A DNA stretch of 64,000 nucleotides, taken from Leptospira noumeaensis. Lineage in GTDB: Bacteria; Spirochaetota; Leptospiria; Leptospirales; Leptospiraceae. The notes under the pieces were generated by a model, which searched no databases, was not told where the DNA came from, and worked only from the letters and a program-made list of their open reading frames with translations. A program made the translations under genes and the position numbers. The stretch is taken from positions 1-64,000 of the forward strand of contig NZ_RQFK01000033.1 in the NCBI RefSeq assembly GCF_004770765.1, in the 5' to 3' direction. How positions within the stretch are numbered: position 1 is the stretch's first letter; the number at the start of each line of letters is the position of its first letter. Shown in pieces: positions 18,614 through 27,568 of this stretch.

Positions 18614-18628
18614 TGAGACTGATTCTCA
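18614..18628. promoter_or_regulatory. Perfect 7-1-7 palindrome resembling a Fur-family box
   Basis: TGAGACTGATTCTCA has five perfect complementary outer bases on each side and a 7-1-7 form close to the Fur consensus TGATAATnATTATCA. It lies after the GGDEF gene and 37 bases before a terminator hairpin, with no convincing gene downstream on either strand. It could control a very short transcript or be chance. Confidence 0.3.
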
Positions 18629-18664
18629 GTTTATGTCCATTACGGATAAGGTGTAAAATTTCGA

Positions 18665-18698
18665 AAGATGGGGAGCATATCCCCCATCTTTTTTTTTG
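18665..18698 (+). terminator. Rho-independent terminator after the GGDEF gene
   Basis: AAGATGGGG (18665-18673) and CCCCATCTT (18682-18690) form a perfect 9-bp stem with an 8-base loop, followed by a run of about nine T. The stem can also serve the convergent mqnC gene, although the T-run favours the plus strand. Confidence 0.85.
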
Positions 18699-18746
18699 CC
18701 CTGTGCCCAGTACTGAACGGAAAGGACACCAAAGCTAATCTGGCGA

Positions 18747-19862
18747 TTAGCCCAGATCCACTCCCACTTGGTTGCAGTCATATTCTTCGGTATAAAGTAA
18801 ATTCCGTCGGATTGGTTGGAACCCACCTTCTGTCAGAAATTTTCGTGCTTCTTTTTCTGTTTTCAATCCAAAGGAACGGAGGACATTTTCTTCAATCACA
18901 ACAGAAGAAATATCATCAGCACCAGAATAAAGTGCCAGTTGCCCAACGCCTTTTCCGAGCACCATGACGGATGTTTCAATATGTTTGATATTGTCTAAGA
19001 AAATCCGACAGATTCCCAGAACCTTTAAATACTCATGCGTTGGAACGGGCCTCACTTTGAAGCGTTTTGTTTGTGGTTGGAAGGTCCAAGGAATGAAGGA
19101 TAAAAATCCACCTGTACGATCTTGCAGGTCACGAACCACACTTAGGTGTTCAATCACCTCTTCTTCCGTTTCTTCCGATCCAAAAACGACGTTTGCTGAT
19201 CCGAGTAGTCCCACTTCGTGGCAGGTTTCCATCGCTCGCACCCATTCTGATACTGTGGCTTTTTTGGGAGAGATGATTTGGCGCATTCGTTCCGTAAGAA
19301 TTTCCGCACCTGCACCTGGAACCGAATCAAGGCCAGCTTCTTTTAAAATCAGTAATACTTCTCGTAAAGGTTTTCCCGTGATGGTTTCTAAATTGATGAT
19401 TTCTACAGGGGAAAAGGCACGGATATGCATCTTCGGGTATTTGGATTTCACAGTGCGAATCACATCCAAATAGTATTCAAAAGGAAGGTTTGGATACACA
19501 CCACCTTGGAGGAACATTTGGTCAGCTCCTTCTTCTACGGCATAATCCATTTTCTGGAGGATATCTTCTTTGGAGAGGACGTAACCTTTTCCATTCCCGA
19601 TCTCATCCATAAAGGAACAAAAACTACATTCCACATTACAATAATTGGTATAATTCACAACCCGGAACATCGTGTAACTGGCTTGGGTGTGTGGCCTTAC
19701 CTTCTCCCGAAGGTACCGGGCCACCATTTGGATCTTTAAAAAATCTCCTGTTTTATAGAGGATGAGGGCCTCGGCAGGAGAGATGCGTTTGCCTGCTACG
19801 GCGTTCAAAAGGACAGCATCTGCGGGGTCATTTGAGCTAAATGAAAACGAGTCTAAGTTCAT
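18747..19862 (-). CDS. mqnC: Radical SAM enzyme of futalosine menaquinone synthesis (MqnC-like)
   Basis: A 371-residue radical SAM enzyme. The cluster motif is Cys75, Cys79, Cys82 within [15 protein letters not shown], typical of the MqnC/MqnE/CofGH group. '[13 protein letters not shown]', '[10 protein letters not shown]' and GAGAEIL follow in the family's order. MqnC converts dehypoxanthine futalosine to its cyclic form; MqnE is the close relative. The QGGVYPNL and FSPVEI segments fit MqnC better. Menaquinone would serve the EtfD-like reductase encoded divergently beside it. No other mqn gene is in the window. The assignment among paralogues is moderately sure. Confidence 0.75.
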   Translation of the reverse strand: MNLDSFSFSSNDPADAVLLNAVAGKRISPAEALILYKTGDFLKIQMVARYLREKVRPHTQASYTMFRVVNYTNYCNVECSFCSFMDEIGNGKGYVLSKEDILQKMDYAVEEGADQMFLQGGVYPNLPFEYYLDVIRTVKSKYPKMHIRAFSPVEIINLETITGKPLREVLLILKEAGLDSVPGAGAEILTERMRQIISPKKATVSEWVRAMETCHEVGLLGSANVVFGSEETEEEVIEHLSVVRDLQDRTGGFLSFIPWTFQPQTKRFKVRPVPTHEYLKVLGICRIFLDNIKHIETSVMVLGKGVGQLALYSGADDISSVVIEENVLRSFGLKTEKEARKFLTEGGFQPIRRNLLYTEEYDCNQVGVDLG

Positions 19863-19985
19863 GATCTCTACCTACTTGGACAGGAAATCTCCTGATAGAT
19901 CCCTGTAAAAACCGAATTTTCCTGGACATTCATTTTTCTATACAAATCCTAGGAAATACCAAACACCTTAAGGGCATAAACATAA

Positions 19986-22088
19986 ATGGATATCGGAAGA
20001 ATACTCTTTCACCTATTATTCACAGCATTTTTCGTCGTAGCAAACATTGTGTTTGTCCGCGCCATCCTTTACAGGCTCGGACTGATCTTCAATGGTCGTC
20101 CTGCTTTCTTCAATGAAGATGCAAAAAAGAACCTAAATATCGGATTTCGTTTAAAAAGTTTTTTAATAAACGTTGTCCTTCAAAAGAAAAACTTCCGAGA
20201 ACCAGTGCGCGGTATCATGCACGCGTTTGTATTCTACGGATTCCTCGTGTATACCATCCACACAACAAGCCAAATGGTTGCTGGTGTGTTTGGTTATGTT
20301 ATGGACGATCCATACAAATTTGCTCTACCTGATTTTTTATTCGGAGAAGCGGCAAACCATATCTATGAACAAGCAGTTAACTATGTTTCCATCCTTGTAT
20401 TAACAGGTCTTGGATTCTTTGCTTGGAGACGTTGGATCAAAAAGGCAAAGGGCCTTGATGTTCACTCTCCAGCTTCTGCGATTGTGATTAGTATGATTGC
20501 CACTCTTATGGTCACCACCTTACTTGGAAATGGTGCCAAAACGGTTGCGGCAACTTACTTCACTCATGCCGGTCTCATTGATGGAGCCATCGGATCCGTT
20601 TGGGAATCCATTGGTGTTGCGAACTCTTCTGCAGATATCGTTTTTCAAATTATGTGGTGGGGACATATCATCACTGTGTTCTCGTTTATGTTGTATGTTC
20701 CTACATCAAAACACGCTCACTTAATTTTTGCTCCGTTTAACTACTTCCTTGCGACAGACACTCCTAAAGGCCAACTATCTAAACTCAATTTAGATGATGA
20801 AAATGCCGTTTGGGGATCAAACCGCGTAGAAGATTTCCCTTGGCCAAACTTACTTGATGGTATGTCTTGTATCGAATGTGGTCGTTGCCAAGTGGAATGC
20901 CCTGCCAATAGAACAGGTAAAGTATTAAATCCAAAAGCTATCATTGTAGAACTCAAACACCAAATGTTAGAGAAGATGCCAGAAGTTGCGGCTGCTCGTG
21001 CAGGCAAAACTCCTGAAGAAGGTGCAGAAGCAGTTGCTGCTTTAGACACAGGAGTCATCAACTCACATGAAGGTTTAAGTGAAGAAGCACTTTGGGGATG
21101 TACTACTTGTTATGCGTGCGTGGAAGCATGTCCTGTTGGAAACAACCAAGTAAACGCCATCATTGAAATGCGCCGTCACTTAGTTCTTGCTGAATCAAAA
21201 ATGAGTCCAGAACTACAAAAAGCCTTCACAAACATGGAAAACAATTCCAATCCATGGGGTGTGGGAGCTCATACAAGAGCAGATTGGGCTGATGGACTTG
21301 GTGTTAAAGTTCTTTCAGAAGCAGAAGACAAAAACGTCGACGTACTCTACTGGGTAGGTTGTGCGGGTGCTTTTGATGAAAGAAACAAAAAGATCTCTCG
21401 TGACTTTGTCAAAATCATGCAAAAAGCAGAAGTGAACTTTGGAATCCTTGGAACCGAAGAAGGTTGTTCTGGAGACTCGGCTCGCCGCGGTGGTAATGAA
21501 TACCTTTACCAAACTCTAGCACAAACAAACGTAGACACAATCAACGGTTACGGAATTAAAAAAATCGTGACTGCTTGTCCACACTGCTACAACACAATCA
21601 AAAACGAATATCCACAATTTGGTGGAAATTTCGAAGTCATCCACCACTCGGAATACATCAACCAACTTTCCAAAGATGGTAAAATTGATGTGAAAGTGGC
21701 TGATGATGCAAACACAGGAAAATACACTTACCACGACTCTTGTTACATCGGTCGTTATAACAACAATTACGACAACCCTCGTGATGTTGTGAAAAAAGTA
21801 TCCGGTGGTAAAATCGAAGAAGCAGTCGACCATCACTCCAAAGGACTTTGTTGTGGTGCCGGTGGTGCGCAGTACTGGATGGAAGAACATGTGGATGAAT
21901 CCAACCCAGAAAGTACACGTGTGAATAGCAAACGTACAGGACAACTTCTGGATACGGGAGCCACAACCATCGCAACAGCTTGTCCATTCTGTATCACGAT
22001 GATTACAGATGGTGTCAAAGCGGCTGAAAAAATTGACTCTGTCAAAGTAAAAGACATTGCAGAATTAGTTGCCGAAAACATCGACTAA
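19986..22088 (+). CDS. EtfD-like membrane Fe-S reductase (heterodisulfide-reductase-related)
   Basis: A 700-residue inner-membrane protein. Residues 1-260 have about five or six membrane segments of the NarI-like type. Two [4Fe-4S] ferredoxin motifs follow: CIECGRCQVECP near residue 295 and CTTCYACVEACP near 372. The C-terminal half has two CCG-type modules: GCAGAFD...GCSGDSARRGG...ACPHCYNT and DSCYIGRYN...CCGAGG...ACPFC. This arrangement matches EtfD proteins that pass electrons from acyl-CoA dehydrogenases, through electron-transfer flavoprotein, to menaquinone. Fatty-acid oxidation is the likely source of electrons. The function is from family knowledge. Followed by two hairpins, the second a strong terminator. 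Confidence 0.88.
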   Translation: MDIGRILFHLLFTAFFVVANIVFVRAILYRLGLIFNGRPAFFNEDAKKNLNIGFRLKSFLINVVLQKKNFREPVRGIMHAFVFYGFLVYTIHTTSQMVAGVFGYVMDDPYKFALPDFLFGEAANHIYEQAVNYVSILVLTGLGFFAWRRWIKKAKGLDVHSPASAIVISMIATLMVTTLLGNGAKTVAATYFTHAGLIDGAIGSVWESIGVANSSADIVFQIMWWGHIITVFSFMLYVPTSKHAHLIFAPFNYFLATDTPKGQLSKLNLDDENAVWGSNRVEDFPWPNLLDGMSCIECGRCQVECPANRTGKVLNPKAIIVELKHQMLEKMPEVAAARAGKTPEEGAEAVAALDTGVINSHEGLSEEALWGCTTCYACVEACPVGNNQVNAIIEMRRHLVLAESKMSPELQKAFTNMENNSNPWGVGAHTRADWADGLGVKVLSEAEDKNVDVLYWVGCAGAFDERNKKISRDFVKIMQKAEVNFGILGTEEGCSGDSARRGGNEYLYQTLAQTNVDTINGYGIKKIVTACPHCYNTIKNEYPQFGGNFEVIHHSEYINQLSKDGKIDVKVADDANTGKYTYHDSCYIGRYNNNYDNPRDVVKKVSGGKIEEAVDHHSKGLCCGAGGAQYWMEEHVDESNPESTRVNSKRTGQLLDTGATTIATACPFCITMITDGVKAAEKIDSVKVKDIAELVAENID

Positions 22089-22093
22089 CAGGT

Positions 22094-22139
22094 CTAAAGA
22101 TGAGGATTGTATGAATTTTCAAAATTTCCTCATCTTTAG
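22094..22139 (+). promoter_or_regulatory. Perfect 13-bp RNA hairpin enclosing the RBS and start of the LysM-FecR gene
   Basis: CTAAAGATGAGGA (22094-22106) and TCCTCATCTTTAG (22127-22139) are fully complementary. The left arm holds the only good Shine-Dalgarno (GAGGA) for the ATG at 22111, and that ATG lies in the 20-base loop. The structure has no T-run, so it is not a terminator. If the ATG is used, the hairpin would hide the ribosome site, as in translational switches. Inference. Confidence 0.5.
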
Positions 22140-23007
22140 TAGTCTGTATAGAAGGAAAAGGTGGAAGGAAACTTCCGCCTTTTTTATTGAAGAACCACCC
22201 CGCTACCCTTTCTCTTTTTATCTTTTTCTTTTTATCATTTTAGCAAATTTCTCTCCTATATCAGTTTCTGCTGAATCGAAACCAATCATCCAACCACCAG
22301 AAGGTGACGGGATCACGATAGTTGTAGAAAAAGGCCAAACTCTCAGTATCATCTCTAAAACTTATTTGGATGATCCGAGAAAATGGAAGGAACTACTCAA
22401 ATCCAACCAAATCGATAATCCCAATCTCATCATTCCTGGGATGAAGTTATGGATTCCCAAAAGTTTAGGTAAAAAACCCTTAGCGGACATCCAAAGGTAT
22501 TCGGGAAAAACTGAAGTTCTAAAAGTATCTCAAAAAAAATCTGATTGGACTTCGGCAACTCTTGGGGAAGGACTTTATGCTAAGGATGAAGTTAGAACCT
22601 TCAAAGAATCAGAAGCACAGTTCCTTTTGTTATCAGGATCACGATTTGAAATCACAGAAAACAGCCACGTGATTATGGAAAAAGGAAAATCAGATACGGA
22701 ACCAGATGAGCTCTACTTACGAAGAGGGCGAATTCGTTCTCTCATTCAGAAAAAACCATCAACAAACCAACGTATGTTTCTATTAAAAACAGATGCCGCA
22801 GTTTCCGAAGTCAGGGGAACTGACTTTGTGACTGAGGTTGATGCTTCTGGAAACACAACTTTAAGTTGTTACGAGGGACTTGTGGCGGTAACTGCCGAAA
22901 ATGTAACAGTAAATGTAAATTCGGGATTTGCTACCTTTGTAGAAAAGGGAAAACCTCCGTTAAAACCATTTACTTTGCCGGACCCACCGAAACCAAAAGA
23001 AGAATGA
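22111..23007 (+). CDS. Periplasmic LysM plus FecR-domain protein
   Basis: After a hydrophobic segment (FYLFLFIILANFSPISVSA) come a LysM peptidoglycan-binding domain (IVVEKGQTLSIISKTYLDDP ... NPNLIIPGMKLWIP) and a FecR domain (GEGLYAKDEVRT, FLLLSGSRFEITENS, LYLRRGRIRS, VSEVRGTDFVTEVD). FecR domains elsewhere transmit signals to ECF sigma factors, but none is here. The start is uncertain: ATG 22111 has GAGGA but leads through two hairpins including a terminator, giving an unusually long pre-signal region; ATT 22186 lies just after the terminator but has no RBS. It overlaps the next gene by four bases (ATGA). Confidence 0.78.
   Translation: MNFQNFLIFSSLYRRKRWKETSAFFIEEPPRYPFSFYLFLFIILANFSPISVSAESKPIIQPPEGDGITIVVEKGQTLSIISKTYLDDPRKWKELLKSNQIDNPNLIIPGMKLWIPKSLGKKPLADIQRYSGKTEVLKVSQKKSDWTSATLGEGLYAKDEVRTFKESEAQFLLLSGSRFEITENSHVIMEKGKSDTEPDELYLRRGRIRSLIQKKPSTNQRMFLLKTDAAVSEVRGTDFVTEVDASGNTTLSCYEGLVAVTAENVTVNVNSGFATFVEKGKPPLKPFTLPDPPKPKEE
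22156..22185 (+). terminator. Rho-independent terminator with GAAA tetraloop after the EtfD-like gene
   Basis: A 12-bp stem (one T-G pair) with left arm AAAAGGTGGAAG (22156-22167) and right arm CTTCCGCCTTTT (22172-22183) closes on a GAAA tetraloop and runs into T residues. It is a very strong terminator. It lies inside the longest frame of the following LysM-FecR gene, which raises a question about that gene's start and expression. Confidence 0.8.
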
Positions 23008-23942
23008 ATCCGTTGTTACGTTTGAGGTTTTCTTTAGTTCTCTCCTTACTAATCGTGACTAGCAGTCCTATACTTTCCGAATCAAAAAACCTCAAATTCT
23101 CTCTGGAACCAGACAGAGAGGATATCATTCAATATGAATTTGAGTTATGGAAACAAACTTCATTTGATTTAGAAATTCCATTTCGTGTTCTATCCAATCC
23201 AGGTAAAATCCAACTGTTTATTCCCAATGGATACGAATACTTTCGAATTCGTGCCGTCGCCAAACGCCAAGTGCGCGGATTTTGGACGGATTTATATGCA
23301 GTTAAGTCTTTTGGAAAACCCAAACCAAAAGAACCAACAAAAATTGTTTCACGTAAACCCAATACAGCGGATGTGCTTGTTCCGATTAGCAATTCAGAAG
23401 GAACCAATCATTTCTTTTTGACTGAAAACAAAATCCAAGTAAAACCAATTCTAACACATCCAATGAAAACATCAGTGCGATACCGCTTGAACGGTGGTGC
23501 ATGGAAGGTAACCAAACTACCTGAACTCAGTTTTTCCAAAGATGGTGATTATAAATTAGAATACCAAGTAACCAATGAACTAGGAGTTTCTGATTCTATG
23601 CAAGTTTGGGAATTTAGTGTGGACAACACTCCACCAAAAACTGAGTTCCACTGGCAGCCAGAAATATATAAAAAGTCATCCATTCAATACGTTTCAAAAA
23701 ATACAAATCTACAACTGAAAGCTATCGATGAGGGTTCGGGGCTTGATACCATTCGGTTTCGCACAGTCTGTGGAAAAAATCCACAATCAGAATGGTTCGA
23801 ATGGGATCCAAAAAATTCCTGGATGGGTATCATCCATTCTTGTCCGAATGACTTGGAAATTGAAATTTCCGCAATCGATCGATTGGGTAATGAAGAGGTT
23901 CCTAATAAAATTTATCTGAAACGAACCAACCAAGGAAACTAA
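23004..23942 (+). CDS. Exported Ig-like / OmpL47-type beta-sandwich protein
   Basis: A 312-residue protein whose ATG overlaps the FecR gene stop. A signal peptide (LRFSLVLSLLIVTSSPILSES) is cut near residue 25. Two beta-sandwich-like regions follow, the second with the bacterial Ig/OmpL47 style 'SVDNTPPKTEF' and AIDEGSGLDTIRFR. Such repeats in leptospiral proteins lie at the cell surface or periplasm. No enzyme motif. Located between the FecR and phosphatase genes, so it may be the structural or sensing part of that module. Function unknown. Confidence 0.7.
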   Translation: MNPLLRLRFSLVLSLLIVTSSPILSESKNLKFSLEPDREDIIQYEFELWKQTSFDLEIPFRVLSNPGKIQLFIPNGYEYFRIRAVAKRQVRGFWTDLYAVKSFGKPKPKEPTKIVSRKPNTADVLVPISNSEGTNHFFLTENKIQVKPILTHPMKTSVRYRLNGGAWKVTKLPELSFSKDGDYKLEYQVTNELGVSDSMQVWEFSVDNTPPKTEFHWQPEIYKKSSIQYVSKNTNLQLKAIDEGSGLDTIRFRTVCGKNPQSEWFEWDPKNSWMGIIHSCPNDLEIEISAIDRLGNEEVPNKIYLKRTNQGN

Positions 23943-23945
23943 TCC

Positions 23946-25859
23946 GTGTATTTGGGACATAGAATCCGTGAGTTGTCTAATAATTTCTTATACGTAGTCA
24001 AAACAAAATCCTTTCTTAAATTATTTCTTTCGATCATTGCATTTCTCATCATTCCCTATTTCCTTTTGATTTCATCGATGATTTATTCCAGGTACAGAGA
24101 AGCATTGGACTGGAACCAAAGATTCCAACTCATCCGAATCCAACTTTTGACAATCGATTTAGAAAACCAAATCCGGGAACAAATCAATTCAGACCTTACC
24201 AACAAAAAAAATATTGGATACCTCCCTATATCAGAGTTTCCTCAAATCCAGTCTCATTGTTCCCCGATCACAAAAGATAGTTTAGAAACACAGGAATTGA
24301 TTCTTGTTCGTTGTAAATGGGAGTCGGAAATCAATTCTTACTTAATTGTATCCAACGGTAAATTTCTCTCGATCCATTCAGCAAAATTTTTGGAAGATGC
24401 TTTGCTTGATTCACCCTATAGTGATTCCAATGAAGGTCTTTTTGTCTTAAATAGCTCGGGAGATTTTGGAATATCAGGATTTATAGAAGATGATTTTCTG
24501 GTTTCTGATTTTTGGAAGTCTGATGTCAGCTCCTTTCTCCAAACTCATTCCAATTTACCTTCTCTTCACGAATCCTTAAAAGATGAAATGGCATATTTTG
24601 TAGTAAGTTTTCCCATGTATGAACTACCACTCCACCTATTCATTGTCAGTCCCAAGGATTTGGTTTTAGTTCCGATTAAAGAATCCTTAAATAGAAATAT
24701 TTTGATACTGATTTCTTTATTTGTATTATCTTTTCTATTTTCAACGGTCATCTCTCTCCGAGAAATCGAATCAAAACAAAAACTTAGACTTCTTCTACAA
24801 GAATATCCCTATGCAGCAATACTCTTTGATTCCAAGGGAAAAATCCTATTAGAAAACCAAGAAATTGAACCCAACCTTTTTGTATCGAATCTTTACCGGG
24901 ACCAACTCTCTGTGAAAGAATGGATTGAAAAGGAAGTCAGTTTATTTTTAAAATACGATTCAAAATTACAAAGTGATACGCAGAACCTTAGGAAAGATGA
25001 ATCTGAGTTTTATTCTGAGGATGGTTCTGTATATTCACTCGAGATCACATACCAACTTTGGTTTTTGGAACAAAAGTATAAATTTGCTAGCGGCGCTCTT
25101 GTTTTAATTCAAAACATCACCAAAAAACGTTTAGAATTTGAAATGGAAATGGCTTATGCAAAAGATTTACAAAAAAAATACCTCCCAAACCAAATCATTA
25201 TACTCCCACATCTAGATTACGAAGTTTTATACAAACCTCTGATCCAAGTCGGAGGTGACTACTATGACTATATTGATTTGGGCAACAATCGTTGTATTTT
25301 TGCACTTGGTGATGTGATTGGCCATGGTGTCAAAGCGGCGATGATGATGACAGTGTTAAGAGTTTTATTTCATCAGATTGTGAAAACAGAATCCGATCCC
25401 AAACTCATTTTAAAAAAAATGAATGAAGGAGTATCTGCCAATTTTCCAGATCCATACGCCTTTGTTCCCTTTCTATTTTTACTTTTTGATTTTAATAAAA
25501 ACACAATCCAATATGGTAATGCAGGCCATCCCGGTATGTTACATCATTCGAAACAAAAAATAGAATGTTATGAAAAATTAAACCCTATGTTTGGGATGTT
25601 ATTAAACAGAGAACCGAAAATATTAGAACTTCCTCTTGAAAAAGGTGACCGTTTTTATCTCTTTACGGATGGGTTAAAAGACGTAGAAAATTCGAAGAGA
25701 GAAAAGTTATATGAGCCTGATTTACTTCATTTTTTTAGTTCTGTGGAAACAAAACATATGTCCCTCATTAAACAAGAGTTAGAGCTTAAAATCAAAGCCT
25801 ATTCCGAAGGAATCCCATTCCTAGATGATATCACCTGGATTGGGATTCAAGTTATTTAA
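23946..25859 (+). CDS. Membrane PP2C/SpoIIE-type serine phosphatase
   Basis: A GTG-start protein of 637 residues with AAGGA nine bases upstream. One membrane segment near residues 25-45 and a second near 255-275 frame a periplasmic sensor region of about 200 residues. The SpoIIE/RsbU phosphatase domain fills the last 220 residues: VGGDYYDY, FALGDVIGHGVKAAM, FTDGLKD and FLDDITWIGI hold all the metal-binding Asp residues. Enzymes of this kind dephosphorylate anti-anti-sigma or related proteins in partner-switching circuits. Its target is not in the window. Third gene of the LysM-FecR operon; its end overlaps convergent prfC by four bases. Confidence 0.88.
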   Translation: MYLGHRIRELSNNFLYVVKTKSFLKLFLSIIAFLIIPYFLLISSMIYSRYREALDWNQRFQLIRIQLLTIDLENQIREQINSDLTNKKNIGYLPISEFPQIQSHCSPITKDSLETQELILVRCKWESEINSYLIVSNGKFLSIHSAKFLEDALLDSPYSDSNEGLFVLNSSGDFGISGFIEDDFLVSDFWKSDVSSFLQTHSNLPSLHESLKDEMAYFVVSFPMYELPLHLFIVSPKDLVLVPIKESLNRNILILISLFVLSFLFSTVISLREIESKQKLRLLLQEYPYAAILFDSKGKILLENQEIEPNLFVSNLYRDQLSVKEWIEKEVSLFLKYDSKLQSDTQNLRKDESEFYSEDGSVYSLEITYQLWFLEQKYKFASGALVLIQNITKKRLEFEMEMAYAKDLQKKYLPNQIIILPHLDYEVLYKPLIQVGGDYYDYIDLGNNRCIFALGDVIGHGVKAAMMMTVLRVLFHQIVKTESDPKLILKKMNEGVSANFPDPYAFVPFLFLLFDFNKNTIQYGNAGHPGMLHHSKQKIECYEKLNPMFGMLLNREPKILELPLEKGDRFYLFTDGLKDVENSKREKLYEPDLLHFFSSVETKHMSLIKQELELKIKAYSEGIPFLDDITWIGIQVI

Positions 25860-27445
25860 TCTTCCAAAGGAGGATTATCTAAAAGTTCGATTCCTTCGTT
25901 GTTTTTGTGAAAATAGTTCATATCCCACTCTGTATCAAAAAGAAGTGCCATATTTCCAAACAAATCTTCTACCAAATTAGCGTTAGATGGTATCTTGGAA
26001 CGATCTTCCTTTTTTACCCATCGAGAAATTCCATAAGGAAGGATATGAATAGAGGTATCTGATCCATATTCATCTTTAAGGCGGCGTTGGAAAACTTCAA
26101 ATTGGAGTTTTCCCATAGCGCCAATGATGGGAACACCACCACCAATCGTTCGTGAGGTGAAAAGATGTAAAATCCCCTCTTCAGCCAATTGGTCAAGACC
26201 CTTCTTAAAAGATTTTAATTGTAAGGTGTCTTTACAAGAGATGGTTGCAAAAAGTTCAGGAGCAAAACTAGGGAGTGGACGAAGTGGTGGTGTGTTCCCT
26301 GTAGACAGAACATCGCCAATTTTATAAGTCCCCGGATTCACAAGCCCAATGATATCACCTGGAAAAGCTGTATCTACTGTATTACGATCTTGTCCAAAAA
26401 AAGCAAAACTAGATGAAAGTTTTACTGGTTTGTCTAAGCGGTTATGATTTACGTTTAAACCTCTTTCAAAAACACCGGAACATATCCGAAGAAAGGCAAT
26501 TCGGTCTCTATGTGCCTTGTTCATATTGGCCTGTACTTTGAATACAAAGGCACTAAAAGGCGCATTGATGGGATCTAAATAATTTCCATCCCTAAGCGGG
26601 ATATGGTCAGGACCTGGTGCAAGTTCTAAAAACTTATTTAGAAACAGTTCGATTCCGAAATTATTAACCGCCGAACCAAAGTAAACTGGCGTTTCCTTTC
26701 CCAGTAAAAAATTGTTTTTGTCAACCTGGCCAATCCCATTTTCAACCAGATCAATTTGTTCCCGAAAAGCTGTTACAATTTCTGCATCAAACTGTTCATC
26801 TAAACTTGGATCATTTGGTCCAGCCATACGAAAGACAGCTTTTTGTTTTCCACCAGGAGTTCGGTCAAATAAAAACAATTGTTGGTCGCGAAGGTCATAC
26901 ACTCCCTTAAAATCAAAACCAGTTCCCAGTGGCCAAACGTCAGGAACTGCTTTGATCCCAAGGACTTTTTCAATTTCATCTAGAAGAGCGTAAAGGTCCT
27001 TAGTGGGCCTGTCCATTTTATTGATAAAGGTGATGATGGGAATTCCACGGTCACGGCAAACACGGAAAAGTTTGATAGTTTGGGGTTCGACCCCTTTTCC
27101 GGCATCCAAAACCATCACGGCAGTGTCTGCTGCCATTAAGGTGCGGTATGTGTCTTCCGAAAAGTCCTCGTGACCTGGAGTGTCTAGGAGGTTTAAAATG
27201 TTATTTTTATATTCGAATTGGAGGGCAGCAGAAGTGATCGAAATTCCCCTTTCCTTCTCCATGGCCATCCAGTCAGAGGTGGCAGATTTTCCTTCCTTTT
27301 TGGCCTTTACAGCCCCAGCAAGTTGGATCGCACCCCCGTAAAGAAGGAGTTTTTCTGTGAGGGTTGTTTTCCCCGCATCAGGGTGAGCAATGATGGCAAA
27401 GGTCTTTCTGCGGCGGACTTCGCGTTCTATCAGTTCAGGAGACAT
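25856..27445 (-). CDS. prfC: Peptide chain release factor 3
   Basis: A translational GTPase that recycles RF1/RF2 from the ribosome. The G motifs are complete: AHPDAGKTTLTEKLLLYGG (G1), 'SDWMAMEKERGISITSA' (G2), LDTPGHEDFSEDT (G3) and FINKMDRPTKD (G4). The length of 529 residues and the RF3-specific C-terminal domain (GAMGKLQFEVFQRRL) separate it from EF-G. The NHL gene begins about 120 bases beyond its start on the other strand. Normal in every visible respect. Confidence 0.95.
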   Translation of the reverse strand: MSPELIEREVRRRKTFAIIAHPDAGKTTLTEKLLLYGGAIQLAGAVKAKKEGKSATSDWMAMEKERGISITSAALQFEYKNNILNLLDTPGHEDFSEDTYRTLMAADTAVMVLDAGKGVEPQTIKLFRVCRDRGIPIITFINKMDRPTKDLYALLDEIEKVLGIKAVPDVWPLGTGFDFKGVYDLRDQQLFLFDRTPGGKQKAVFRMAGPNDPSLDEQFDAEIVTAFREQIDLVENGIGQVDKNNFLLGKETPVYFGSAVNNFGIELFLNKFLELAPGPDHIPLRDGNYLDPINAPFSAFVFKVQANMNKAHRDRIAFLRICSGVFERGLNVNHNRLDKPVKLSSSFAFFGQDRNTVDTAFPGDIIGLVNPGTYKIGDVLSTGNTPPLRPLPSFAPELFATISCKDTLQLKSFKKGLDQLAEEGILHLFTSRTIGGGVPIIGAMGKLQFEVFQRRLKDEYGSDTSIHILPYGISRWVKKEDRSKIPSNANLVEDLFGNMALLFDTEWDMNYFHKNNEGIELLDNPPLED

Positions 27446-27568
27446 AACTTAAGTTCCATGTTGTCTAAATTTAACATTCTGTCGAGAATAAAGAGAAAAC
27501 TAGAGGACCGAATCCCAAGGAAGGGGTTGACTCGTAGATTATGTCCCATTAGATTGGGAGCGGAGGGA

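Noticed and set aside
18626..18826. Minus-strand open frame across the gap between the GGDEF and mqnC genes
   Set aside because: It runs through the terminator stem and the mqnC 3' end, has no RBS and no family pattern.
18747..19862. MqnE rather than MqnC
   Set aside because: The QGGVYPNL and FSPVEI segments fit MqnC better, although the two families are close and the choice is not certain.
21516..21987. Long antisense frames inside the EtfD-like gene
   Set aside because: Mirror frames of a strongly coding gene, rich in His, Phe and Cys with no signals of their own.
27218..27568. Upstream extension of the NHL protein
   Set aside because: It lies inside prfC on the other strand; the signal peptide begins at 27569 with a good RBS.
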